Shown here piece after piece: positions 1-9,613 of a DNA stretch of 64,000 nucleotides. Every line of letters starts with the position of its first letter. Within the stretch, counting starts at the first letter, position 1. Below the pieces are notes generated by a model. The model did no database searches, was not told the DNA's origin, and worked only from the letters and a program-made list of their open reading frames with translations. Source of the DNA: Aequorivita sp. (lineage in GTDB: Bacteria > Bacteroidota > Bacteroidia > Flavobacteriales > Flavobacteriaceae); assembly GCA_024637015.1 (NCBI GenBank), contig JAGXGE010000015.1:186001-250000 (forward strand), read 5' to 3'. Made by a program: the position numbers and the translations under genes.

Positions 1-1361
1 ATACAGCGGCATTAACGGGCGAAAGCAAACCAGATACCATTGCAAAGGGCGAAAAAGTGTTTGCCGGAAGCATTAACTTGAGTGGTGTTGTTGAAATTGA
101 AACTACCAAAGAATTCAAGGACAGTTCCATAGCGCGAATTCTAGATATGGTGCAGAACGCTACGGCGCGAAAATCGAAAACAGAATTATTCATCAGGAAG
201 TTTGCACGAATCTATACGCCCATCGTGGTTTACTCGGCAATTGGCTTGACATTTTTGCCATACTTTTTTGTGGATTCGTATGTCTTTAACGATTGGTTAT
301 ATAGAGCATTGATTTTCTTGGTCATTTCTTGTCCGTGCGCCCTTGTAATCTCAATTCCCTTAGGTTATTTCGGTGGCTTGGGAGCAGCTTCAAAAAATGG
401 TATTCTGTTTAAAGGTGCCTCCTTTTTAGATGAAATGACTAAGATTAATACCGTAGTTATGGACAAAACGGGAACCGTGACCAAAGGGGTTTTTAAAATA
501 AAGGATATAAAAGCAATGGATTGGGAAGAACCTGAATTGATGAAGTATCTAGTGGCGATGGAAAAACAATCTACCCATCCAATTGCCAAAGCCATAATGG
601 AGTACAAAACCACGGGTGACGATTTTAAGGCTACCAACGTGTCCGAAGTGGCAGGAAAAGGACTAAAAGGCACTGTAAACCGCAAAGCCGTATTGGTGGG
701 GAATAGTGCATTAATGACTTCCAATAACATTCAAGTACCCACCGAAACCGACGGTATAGTAGCATCTATAGTAATGATTTCCATTGAAGGCAAATTTGCC
801 GGTTATGTTACCATTGCAGACGAATTGAAAGCCGATGCGCACCAAGCCATTGCGGAAATTAGAAAATCAGGAATTTCCAAAATCATCATGCTTTCAGGCG
901 ATAAGGATTCCATCACCCAACAAGTGGCAAAGGAAATGGGTATTGACTGGGCTAAAGGTGGCCTGCTTCCGGAAGATAAATTAACCGAAGTTGAAAAATT
1001 AATGTCTGAAAATGACAATAAGGTAGCTTTTATAGGTGATGGTATAAATGATGCGCCCGTATTGGCAGCTAGTGATGTTGGCATAGCAATGGGCGGCTTG
1101 GGTAGCGACGTAGCCATAGAAACCGCTGATGTTATTATACAAACAGACCAACCCTCAAAAATCGCCAAGGCAATAAAAATAGGCCGTTCCACACGTCATA
1201 TTGTTTGGCAAAACATTGGTTTGGCCTTTGGTGTAAAAGCTGTGGTTCTTATTTTAGGCGCATGGGGCCTGGCCACCATGTGGGAAGCTGTATTTGCTGA
1301 TGTTGGCGTGGCTCTTTTGGCTATTTTGAATGCGGTTCGACTTCAAAAAATGGATTGGTAA
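1..1361 (+). CDS. Heavy-metal translocating P1B-type ATPase (partial, 5' end outside window)
   Basis: Frame is open from the window edge (TALTGESKPDTIAKGEKVFAG); CPC metal motif (SCPCALVIS), DKTGTVT phosphorylation motif, GDGINDAPVLAASDVGIAMG hinge. Confidence 0.95.
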   Translation, partial: TAALTGESKPDTIAKGEKVFAGSINLSGVVEIETTKEFKDSSIARILDMVQNATARKSKTELFIRKFARIYTPIVVYSAIGLTFLPYFFVDSYVFNDWLYRALIFLVISCPCALVISIPLGYFGGLGAASKNGILFKGASFLDEMTKINTVVMDKTGTVTKGVFKIKDIKAMDWEEPELMKYLVAMEKQSTHPIAKAIMEYKTTGDDFKATNVSEVAGKGLKGTVNRKAVLVGNSALMTSNNIQVPTETDGIVASIVMISIEGKFAGYVTIADELKADAHQAIAEIRKSGISKIIMLSGDKDSITQQVAKEMGIDWAKGGLLPEDKLTEVEKLMSENDNKVAFIGDGINDAPVLAASDVGIAMGGLGSDVAIETADVIIQTDQPSKIAKAIKIGRSTRHIVWQNIGLAFGVKAVVLILGAWGLATMWEAVFADVGVALLAILNAVRLQKMDW

Positions 1362-1951
1362 TTCGCACTCGAGTGAATGTCTTTTTGCAGCGCATCCTTA
1401 GCTTTATAGCGAGGAAGGTAGCCTTCTGGTGGGCGGAAGGAAAAGAACAAATAAAGAAAGAGACTACTTTGAACGTTCTTGGAGAAAGCTGATTATAAAC
1501 AACACCAAAAACAAGATAACAGTATAAACAAATATATTTCCAGCACCCATAATAAAACGGTTTTAAAAAATTTATAAAAAGTTAAAGAAATAGGCGGAAA
1601 TGTAAGGGGTCGTGGTTTTAAAAATATAGGAAGAGTAATGCGTGAACGTAAAAAAGGAAGCAGCTGTATTGGTTTAGAGGAGGATTGTGAATTTGTGAAT
1701 TTGTGAGTGTGTGAATCTGTGAATTGAGGTGCTAGGGGTGAAGTGTGAAGCTCGGGAATGGCTTTGCAAATGCAGTAAAAATAGATACGCTTTACCCTCG
1801 GCTCTACTCAGTGCAGGTAAAAGAACGCCAGAGAGGGACCTTTTTCACTTTTTATAGATAAACTACTGTTAAGTGTGCGGTGTATGATGCTTAGTTTAAT
1901 TATATTAGAAAGGAATGGTGAATAAACTATTTAAAGTAACATCTAAAAATT

Positions 1952-2812
1952 ATGAAAAGATTCTTGATTCTAGCACTTTGTTCAAGTTTTGTTCTTACTT
2001 CTTGTATATCAAAAAAGAAGTATGTAGAACTTGAAACAAAACAAAAAAACACGCAAGACTTATTGAACACAGCAACGGTTAAACTTAATGACTGCCTGGC
2101 GGAAAGAGCTGTCTCTGTAGCTCGTGCCACGGAGCTTGAGGGGCGTTTAGCCGATATGAAAAAAACAAATTCTGATCTTATACAAAGCTCCAAAGACCTT
2201 ACCATGTTAACTTCAAAAGGAGCTACCAATTTAGAAAAATCATTGGAAAGCTTAAGAGAAAAAGACCTCAAAATCACTCGTTTGCAAGATGCCCTTAATA
2301 AAAAGGACAGCGTTACCCTTGCACTTGTTACTAGCCTTAAGCGTGAAGTGGGTGTAAACGATCCCGATATTGAAATAAATGTTGAAAAAGGGGTAGTATA
2401 CATTTCACTTTCAGACAAAGTATTGTTTAAAAGCGGAAGCTATCAAATTTCAAACAGAGCAACTGAAATCTTAGGTAAAGTTGCTAAAGTAATAAACGGC
2501 AAACCTAACTTTGAGGCCATGGTAGAAGGACATACAGACAATGTGCCTTATAGCAACGGCTTGTTATTGGACAATTGGGATTTGAGTGTGAAAAGAGCCA
2601 CCGCCATTGTTAGGGAACTTCAAAACTTAGGCGTGGAGCCTTCTAGATTGATTGCTGCCGGTCGTGGCGATTACGTGCCATTAGTGCCAAATGATACTGC
2701 AGAAAATAGAGCAACCAATAGACGTACGCGTATTTTGGTACTCCCAAAAATCGATCAATTTTATGATATGATTGAAAAGGAAATGAAAAACCTTGAAGCT
2801 GGAGGAAAATAA
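1952..2812 (+). CDS. OmpA family lipoprotein
   Basis: Lipobox-like signal (LTSCISKKKY), coiled-coil centre, C-terminal OmpA motif (VEGHTDNVPYSNG...LSVKRATAIVREL...GRGDYVPLVPNDTAENRATNRRTRI). Confidence 0.9.
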   Translation: MKRFLILALCSSFVLTSCISKKKYVELETKQKNTQDLLNTATVKLNDCLAERAVSVARATELEGRLADMKKTNSDLIQSSKDLTMLTSKGATNLEKSLESLREKDLKITRLQDALNKKDSVTLALVTSLKREVGVNDPDIEINVEKGVVYISLSDKVLFKSGSYQISNRATEILGKVAKVINGKPNFEAMVEGHTDNVPYSNGLLLDNWDLSVKRATAIVRELQNLGVEPSRLIAAGRGDYVPLVPNDTAENRATNRRTRILVLPKIDQFYDMIEKEMKNLEAGGK

Positions 2813-2835
2813 GTTGCCCTAGTTTAAAACAAATG

Positions 2836-2861
2836 ACCCGGCTCTAAAGGCTGGGTTTTTT
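2836..2861 (+). terminator. Rho-independent terminator after OmpA-like gene
   Basis: gacccggctctaaaggctgggttttttt: stem plus T-run just after the stop. Confidence 0.7.
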
Positions 2862-3186
2862 TATTTGCTTAGTAGTGAGTAGTGAGAAGTTCAATCCTTG
2901 TTCTTAAAACCAAATACGAAATACTTGTGGTATTTTTATAGCATTCAACTCAGTCTCCTCTTCAATTTTTAATTATCTAACGCTAGAGAAGTTATAGCTT
3001 AAGTAATAATACCTATTTTATAAATAGGTTGGTTGTACTTTAATATAAATTACAATTTTGTCAGAAATTTGTAAGTTAGCCTAAACAAAATATTCGAATA
3101 AATAGTTTTAATATTGTTTTGATAACGACGGCGATATCTGAAAAGCCAATTTAAAATAGAGTAAGAATAATTAAAAAATTAAAGTT

Positions 3187-3420
3187 ATGAGTTCAGTAGA
3201 CGAAGACATCAAACAAATGCAAGAACAAATCAAAAAATACGGTTCTGTAACACAATCCAATATTCAAGTACAAATAATTGAAGGACCAGGTTCACAAGAA
3301 GGGAATAGAGGTTCTATAACTGCTAGTTCTGGAGGGAAAGTTGAAGGATATGGAATTTTGTATAATGCTGAATGGGAAGTTGGTAATTGGGGAGACACAA
3401 TGACTTTTACGAGGAGATAA
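3187..3420 (+). CDS. Small hypothetical protein (77 aa)
   Basis: Isolated ORF, AT-rich leader, Gly/Ser-rich product; no family recognised. Confidence 0.5.
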   Translation: MSSVDEDIKQMQEQIKKYGSVTQSNIQVQIIEGPGSQEGNRGSITASSGGKVEGYGILYNAEWEVGNWGDTMTFTRR

Positions 3421-3558
3421 ATTACTCGTAATCAATTTTCTATCGATAAAATTGATGTGCTAAACATATCGGTTTTATCGTTTTAATTTTTAATAGCAAT
3501 GTGATAATATAATAACGGTCATATTGTTCTTGAATACGCAAGACGTTCTTAAAATTGG

Positions 3559-3700
3559 GCCTAACGTTTTGTGTATGATTAGTTGCGTGTGCAGCAACTA
3601 ATTTAGTAAACAAATACTTGCCAGAGAAAATTCCGCAGCCCCGATGCTTCGGGGTTCCAGATAAGCACTAGCCATAGCAATTAATTATACACGGTGTGGA
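3559..3700. repeat. Imperfect palindromic intergenic element with terminal inverted repeats
   Basis: gtgtatgattagttgc (3571-3586) against reverse complement of gcaattaattatacac (3677-3692), 14/16 match; inner hairpin ccccga-tgct-tcgggg. Confidence 0.6.
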
Positions 3701-3931
3701 CAACTATGGTTTATTTTAAATTACCGCCAACGTGTTATAAAATACAATTTATGCATTATATACGGAAAATAAATCCTGTTATCGCTATAAGTCAATGCGC
3801 GTTTACGGGAATGAAAAATAACTATAAATTGATATTTCTCTAAAATGTAAAATGCACTTAAAATTTCCGAAGTACTCATTTCAGAATTTTTAAATGCATT
3901 AAGTATAACAAAGCTATCAGGATTTTAAAAC

Positions 3932-6900
3932 CTATTTCTCTACATAAGGTGCTCCCGCTGCTTTTAATTGGGTGTACATACTCTCCAGTTTTTGCTGGAT
4001 GGCATTCAATCTATTCGTTGCACCCGTCAATTGTGTGGTTATAATTTGTAATTGGTTTTTATGCGTATTGGTGGGGCCGTACGTAGAGCGCTCAATCCCT
4101 CTATACACGGCAAAAAGTCTTTCTCCCAGCTGGGGCGCAGTCTTTTCACCAATGGATAATTTTGCTGGATTTCCGTAGATATCAGCGTTCAATGCGTTCA
4201 GGTCATTACGGATGGCATTGAATTGAGTCTCCAAACTTCCGGGCTCGAGCTTGGTTTTATTCGCAGCTTTTTCCATTGCGGTCAATCGTTGTGCGGTCTT
4301 TTTCATTTCAATATTAAATGCTGAAATTTCTCGGCTTGTAGTTTCGTAGCTTCTCCAAAAATCTGCCGTAACAGAAGGACTCGAACCTTTTAGTGCGCCT
4401 TCGTATAAAGGTTTTACATTAAAGGTAATGGTTTCATCCAGTTTTTTAATAGTTCCGTTTTCTTGGAGATACATGGTTGCTTTGTAAGTGCCCGGAGGCG
4501 CCATCAATCCTTTCGGCGCATCTTCGTTTTCCTCCAAGGGTTCTTTTTCATCGAGCATGATGGGTTCTAAGGTAGGGTATCTTAAATCCCAAGCAATACG
4601 GTTGAATCCAGCTTTTGGAGTTGTGGTCAATTTTCGTATAATTTCGCCACTGCTATCTTCAATAGCAAAAATTAATTGGGGTTGTTCCGTCAGACTTTCA
4701 GCCGATAAAGCATCATACCCAGGAAAGGGAACATCTGAGTCTTTATAATTTTTTTCAGATTCTTTTCGTTTTGCTTCGGCAGTTTTTGGAGCTTCTTTTA
4801 AATAATAGGTAAATACAGCGCCAAAATCAGGATTGGGAGCAACAAAGTGGCTATCGCCTTGACTTCCTTTACCACTCTCAAAACTCAAATGAGGTCGTTC
4901 CACATACCACCACGCATCGCGTGTAGAAAACAATTTGGCATCCTGCTGAAGTGTTGAATTTGTTAATTCGCGCAAAGGCGTAATATCATCAAGAATATAA
5001 AATCCGCGACCAAACGAAGCGCCCACAAGGTCATTTTCTCTTCGTTGAATGGTAATGTCTCTAAACGAAATGGTAGGCACACCGCCTTCCAATTTAGTCC
5101 ATTGACCACCGCCGTTTATGGTGAAATAAATTCCGAATTCAGTAGCAGCAAAAAGCAAGTCTTTTTTTACGTGGTCTTGCACCAATCGCCAAACCATAGT
5201 GCCTTGCGGAATATTGCTCGAGATAGAACTCCACGTTTTTCCTTTATTCGTACTCTTTAATAAATAAGGTGTAAAGTCGCCATATTTATGATTATCCATA
5301 GCCACATAAACCGTATTGGCATCAAAAAGGTCAGCACGAATATCGTTTACAAAAGCAGTAGCGGGAACACCGGGAATTGAACCCACAGATGTTTTTGTCC
5401 AGTTCTTACCGCCATCTTCGGTCACTTGAATGATGCCATCATCTGTGCCTGCGTATAATAAACCTTGTTGTTTTGGAGATTCAGCTAAAGAGGTAATCGT
5501 GTTGTAATTACTCATGGCATATACATCCCAAGCTTCATTATAGGATTGCTTTTTGCCCATTATGGGGAGCTCAATTCGGTTTTGGTTCTTTGTCAAGTCT
5601 CCCGAAATTGCTGTCCAATCATCACCTCGATTTTCAGATTTCCAAACACGTTGCGAAGCAAAATAAATAGTAGTAGGGGTGTGGGGGCTCACTAAAATAG
5701 GGGCGTCCCAATTAAACCGCTCATAGTTTTCATTCGCGCCAGGTTGTGGTTGGATATCAATAACTTCTCCTGTGCTCATATCTACTCTTGATAATGTTCC
5801 TTCTTGACGCTCGGCATAAACGATGTCTGGATTTCCAGGTTCGGTTGCGGTCTGATGACCATCCCAATCCAAGATTACCTTCCAATCGCTATTTTGTATT
5901 CCGTGTACATTATCTGTACGCGATGGGCCACCTTCAGAGCTATTATCTTGAGTTCCCCCGTAAATATTATAAAAAGGTTTGGCATCATCAACGGCCAGTT
6001 TGTAGAATTGTGTAATGGGTAAATTTTCAATGTATTTCCATGTTTTTGTCAAATCAAAACTTTCATAGACTCCGCCGTCACTTCCTACTAATAAATAGTC
6101 CGGGTCATTTTGTCTAAAAGCAATCGCGTGATTGTCTCCGTGTTTATTCTTTTCATTCATGCGGTAAAAAGTCTTTCCACCGTCTTCTGAAATTTGCAAA
6201 TTACTATCCATCAAATACAATCGCTCTTCGTGATGTGGTGAGGTATATAATTCCTGATAATAATGAGGCCCCGTTGCACCAGTTACAGTATTTGATTGTT
6301 TTTGCCAAGAATTACCTCCATCATCGCTGCGCCAAAGTCCGCCCGTTCTGCGTTCCAATTCAATAGCTGCATACAAAGTATTTGGATTAAAGTGTGACAT
6401 AGCAAGCCCAATTTTACCCATATTTTCTTTAGGGAGTCCATTGGTTAGTTTCGTCCACGTTTCACCTCCATCCATACTTTTATGAAGCCCAGAGCCAGGG
6501 CCACCTCCCATGTAAGCTGCGACGGTGCGATGTCTATCCCACGTAGCGGCGATAAGCATGTCTGGGTTTTCTGGGTTGAGAACAACTTCGGTTACGCCCG
6601 TCCATTCATTATTGCCCAATGTGTTTTTCCAAGTTTTTCCACCATCTGTGGTTTTGTAAAGTCCGCGGTCACCTCCTTTGTTCCATAAAGGTCCCTGCGA
6701 TGCCACCCAAACCGTATTGCTATCCTCTGGATGCACAATAATTTTTGAAATATGTTGCGAGTCTTTAAGCCCCATATTTTCCCAAGTACTACCGCCGTCC
6801 ATACTTTTATAAATACCATCGCCATACGCAATGTGGCGGCCACCAACATCTTCACCCGTCCCTACCCAAATAGTATTATGGTTATTAGGGTCAATGGTCA

Positions 6901-7210
6901 CTGCGCCAATGGCAAACGTGGGTTGATCATCAAAAATAGGAGTCCAAGTAGTACCAGAATTCACAGTTTTCCAAACGCCACCCGAAGCAACTCCCACATA
7001 CCAAGTATTTTCATTTTCTGGGTGAATAGCAATCGCTGCAATACGTCCGCTCATAAACGCTGGGCCTATACTTCGTAGTTTTAATCCGTTAAAAACAGTA
7101 TCTTTTGAAACTTGTTGCGTATCGTTATTTTTATTTTTTTGTGCCGAAATATGTAGGGTGCAAAAAATAAGTAATAAGAAAGAAAAGAGGTAGCGTAATT
7201 TACTTTTCAT
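3932..7210 (-). CDS. VPS10/sortilin-like BNR-repeat (glycosyl hydrolase-like beta-propeller) secreted protein
   Basis: Signal peptide and many S.DGG.TW / T.DGGKTW Asp-box repeats. Confidence 0.9.
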   Translation of the reverse strand: MKSKLRYLFSFLLLIFCTLHISAQKNKNNDTQQVSKDTVFNGLKLRSIGPAFMSGRIAAIAIHPENENTWYVGVASGGVWKTVNSGTTWTPIFDDQPTFAIGAVTIDPNNHNTIWVGTGEDVGGRHIAYGDGIYKSMDGGSTWENMGLKDSQHISKIIVHPEDSNTVWVASQGPLWNKGGDRGLYKTTDGGKTWKNTLGNNEWTGVTEVVLNPENPDMLIAATWDRHRTVAAYMGGGPGSGLHKSMDGGETWTKLTNGLPKENMGKIGLAMSHFNPNTLYAAIELERRTGGLWRSDDGGNSWQKQSNTVTGATGPHYYQELYTSPHHEERLYLMDSNLQISEDGGKTFYRMNEKNKHGDNHAIAFRQNDPDYLLVGSDGGVYESFDLTKTWKYIENLPITQFYKLAVDDAKPFYNIYGGTQDNSSEGGPSRTDNVHGIQNSDWKVILDWDGHQTATEPGNPDIVYAERQEGTLSRVDMSTGEVIDIQPQPGANENYERFNWDAPILVSPHTPTTIYFASQRVWKSENRGDDWTAISGDLTKNQNRIELPIMGKKQSYNEAWDVYAMSNYNTITSLAESPKQQGLLYAGTDDGIIQVTEDGGKNWTKTSVGSIPGVPATAFVNDIRADLFDANTVYVAMDNHKYGDFTPYLLKSTNKGKTWSSISSNIPQGTMVWRLVQDHVKKDLLFAATEFGIYFTINGGGQWTKLEGGVPTISFRDITIQRRENDLVGASFGRGFYILDDITPLRELTNSTLQQDAKLFSTRDAWWYVERPHLSFESGKGSQGDSHFVAPNPDFGAVFTYYLKEAPKTAEAKRKESEKNYKDSDVPFPGYDALSAESLTEQPQLIFAIEDSSGEIIRKLTTTPKAGFNRIAWDLRYPTLEPIMLDEKEPLEENEDAPKGLMAPPGTYKATMYLQENGTIKKLDETITFNVKPLYEGALKGSSPSVTADFWRSYETTSREISAFNIEMKKTAQRLTAMEKAANKTKLEPGSLETQFNAIRNDLNALNADIYGNPAKLSIGEKTAPQLGERLFAVYRGIERSTYGPTNTHKNQLQIITTQLTGATNRLNAIQQKLESMYTQLKAAGAPYVEK

Positions 7211-7300
7211 AGTGTGTGAGGTTTTAATGGTTAGCGTTTTTATTGATTCATCTAAAAATAACGATAATTTTCGCAGATTTTGTTAAAACAAAATAAGAAG

Positions 7301-7618
7301 TTATTTACTTTTTAAAATAAAGGAGAATTTTGATTTTAGGATTGTGTCGAATTTTAAAGTCCGATTGAATTTTAATCCGAGTTCTTTGTCTATTACTTCA
7401 GTCGTTTTAAAAGTTCCAGCAACTCTAAATTCATTTCCGTTTACATAAATGGTTGAGTTTTTTGAAATTCCCCACTCAAAAATCATATCTATATTATGGT
7501 TCCAAAGTCGGATTGAATCATTCACTTTCAAATTCAGAGTGTCATTTTCAAACGCTGAATGAAAAGAAATTGCTGATTGTCCTTTTTTTAGATTCTTATA
7601 GGAATTACAAGAAATCAA
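7301..7618 (-). pseudogene. Probable 5'-truncated lipoprotein gene
   Basis: Reading frame begins *GTLISCNSYKN: a lipobox with no signal peptide, stop directly upstream, abutting a low-complexity tract. Confidence 0.5.
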
Positions 7619-7649
7619 AGTACCCTAAAAATACGTCTCTATAAAATAC

Positions 7650-8100
7650 TCTCCAAATCCCAAATCCCAAAACCCAAAACCCAAAAAAACTCACAAACTC
7701 ACAAACTCACAGATTCACAAACTAACTTTCCCAATCAGCCTAAAGCCTAAAGCCTAAAGCCTAAAGCCTAAAGCCTCCCATCAACCCAAATCCCAAACCC
7801 CAAATCCCAAATTCCAAAAAAACTCACAAACTCACAGATTCACAGATTCACAAACTCACATACTCACAAACTCACACATTCACAAACTCACACATTCACA
7901 AACTCACAGATTCACAAACTAACTTTCCCAATCAGCCTAAAGCCTAAAGCCTAAAGCCTACAGCCTCCCATCAACCCAAATCCCAAACCCCAAATCCCAC
8001 AACCGCCAAAACACGTTTCACGCTTCACGTCTCACGTCTCACGTCTCCCGTCTCACCCCCAAAACCCCCAACCCACGCCTCACAAATCAAGCCTCACACA
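7650..8100. repeat. Degenerate short tandem-repeat tract (CCCAAAT, CCTAAAG, TCACAAAC, GTCTCAC units)
   Basis: Direct reading: repeated cctaaag x4-5, cccaaat, actcacaa/attcacag blocks, tctcacg blocks. Confidence 0.9.
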
Positions 8101-8175
8101 TCACTATAAATGTTATAAAAAACACCAAAAGAAATGCCTATTATAGTCTAACTTAGTAAAAAAATTAAGCAGCTA

Positions 8176-9432
8176 ATGAACACCATTATTCTTATTGTTT
8201 TTTGTCTTGGCTATTTATTAATTGCACTAGAAGCCAAGGTTAAAATCAATAAAGCAGCCATCGCTCTTTTTACGGGAGGTTTTATTTGGTCTACTTATAT
8301 ACTATTTAAAACAGATACAGAAGAAATCGTTCAACAGTTGGTTGAACACATTGGCAGCATATCCCAAATTATATTCTTCCTAATTGGAGCAATGACAATT
8401 GTGGAATTAATCGATTCGTATAATGGGTTTGATGTAATCACAAGGCTTATCAAAACAAATAAAAAAAGGATGCTGCTATTTATTTTAGCTTTCATCACTT
8501 TTTTCCTTTCCGCGGTACTTGATAATCTTACCACTACCATAGTGATGGTTACCCTTATCCAAAAATTATTACACGACAAAAATGAAAGGCTATTGTTTGT
8601 TGGGATGATAGTAATTGCTGCAAATTCAGGAGGAGCCTGGACCCCAATAGGCGATGTAACCACAACCATGCTTTGGATTGGAGGGCAAATTACAACACTT
8701 AATATCGTACAGAAATTATTTTTCCCAAGTCTGATAAGTATGCTTATCCCCCTTATATTAATTTCATTTATGGTAAAAGGTGATTTTAAGAGAGTAGCTA
8801 TTTCCAATCAAGAATCACTTGTTTTAGGTTTCGAGAAAAGACTTGTATTTTATATTGGAATAGGGGCATTAATATTCGTTCCTATTTTTAAATCCATCAC
8901 ACATTTACCACCCTTTATGGGCATACTGATAGGCCTATCCGTATTATGGATAGTAACAGAAATTTTAAATAAGGGTAAAGCCTTTGAGCATAAAATTACG
9001 GTCACAAATGCTTTGCAAAAAATAGACACCCCAAGTATATTATTCTTTTTGGGAATTCTGATAGCAGTTGCAGCCCTTGAAGCAACCGGCATGCTATCAA
9101 GCCTAGCAACAATGCTTAGCGAATCGGTAGGTAATCTTAAAACCATAGCTATATCTCTGGGTATTCTTTCAGCAATAATAGATAATGTACCCTTAGTAGC
9201 CGCCACTATGGGGATGTACGACTTACAAACATTCCCCACTGACCATTATTTTTGGGAGTTTATTGCTTATTGTGCCGGAACAGGAGGTAGTATTCTTATC
9301 ATTGGCTCGGCAGCTGGAGTTGCCGCAATGGGAATTGAGAAAATCGACTTCTTCTGGTACGTAAAAAAAATAAGCTTAGTGGCACTTATTGGCTATTTGG
9401 CGGGAGCTCTTTTGTTAATATTACTACTTTGA
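8176..9432 (+). CDS. nhaD: NhaD-type Na+/H+ antiporter
   Basis: Hydrophobic 418 aa with NhaD/ArsB-like signatures (FFLSAVLDNLTTTIVMVTL; AANSGGAWTPIGDVTTTMLWIGG; GTGGSILIIGSAAGVAAMG). Confidence 0.9.
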   Translation: MNTIILIVFCLGYLLIALEAKVKINKAAIALFTGGFIWSTYILFKTDTEEIVQQLVEHIGSISQIIFFLIGAMTIVELIDSYNGFDVITRLIKTNKKRMLLFILAFITFFLSAVLDNLTTTIVMVTLIQKLLHDKNERLLFVGMIVIAANSGGAWTPIGDVTTTMLWIGGQITTLNIVQKLFFPSLISMLIPLILISFMVKGDFKRVAISNQESLVLGFEKRLVFYIGIGALIFVPIFKSITHLPPFMGILIGLSVLWIVTEILNKGKAFEHKITVTNALQKIDTPSILFFLGILIAVAALEATGMLSSLATMLSESVGNLKTIAISLGILSAIIDNVPLVAATMGMYDLQTFPTDHYFWEFIAYCAGTGGSILIIGSAAGVAAMGIEKIDFFWYVKKISLVALIGYLAGALLLILLL

Positions 9433-9613
9433 TTATAGCTGTTAAAATCCCAAATCCGTATAAGATACTGGCGCTCATGTGTGCCATATATACAATAGGT
9501 AGGTTGAATATACATAGGTAATCATAGCAAAGCATCGCGCTCTCAATCTTCAACCCTCAGGTAGAGTGTTTTTCCGTATAGCCATGCGCTGGAAGTCGTA
9601 TTATTGGGTATAA

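Noticed and set aside
1927-2418. 163-aa minus-strand ORF opposite the OmpA-like gene
   Set aside because: Antisense shadow of a strong coding gene; no family features. The same applies to other antisense ORFs in HsdR, VPS10-like, NhaD, SusC and RND genes.
7650-8100. Possible CRISPR array (many short repeats)
   Set aside because: Units are 7-8 bp, degenerate and contiguous, with no 25-40 bp repeats separated by unique spacers and no cas genes.
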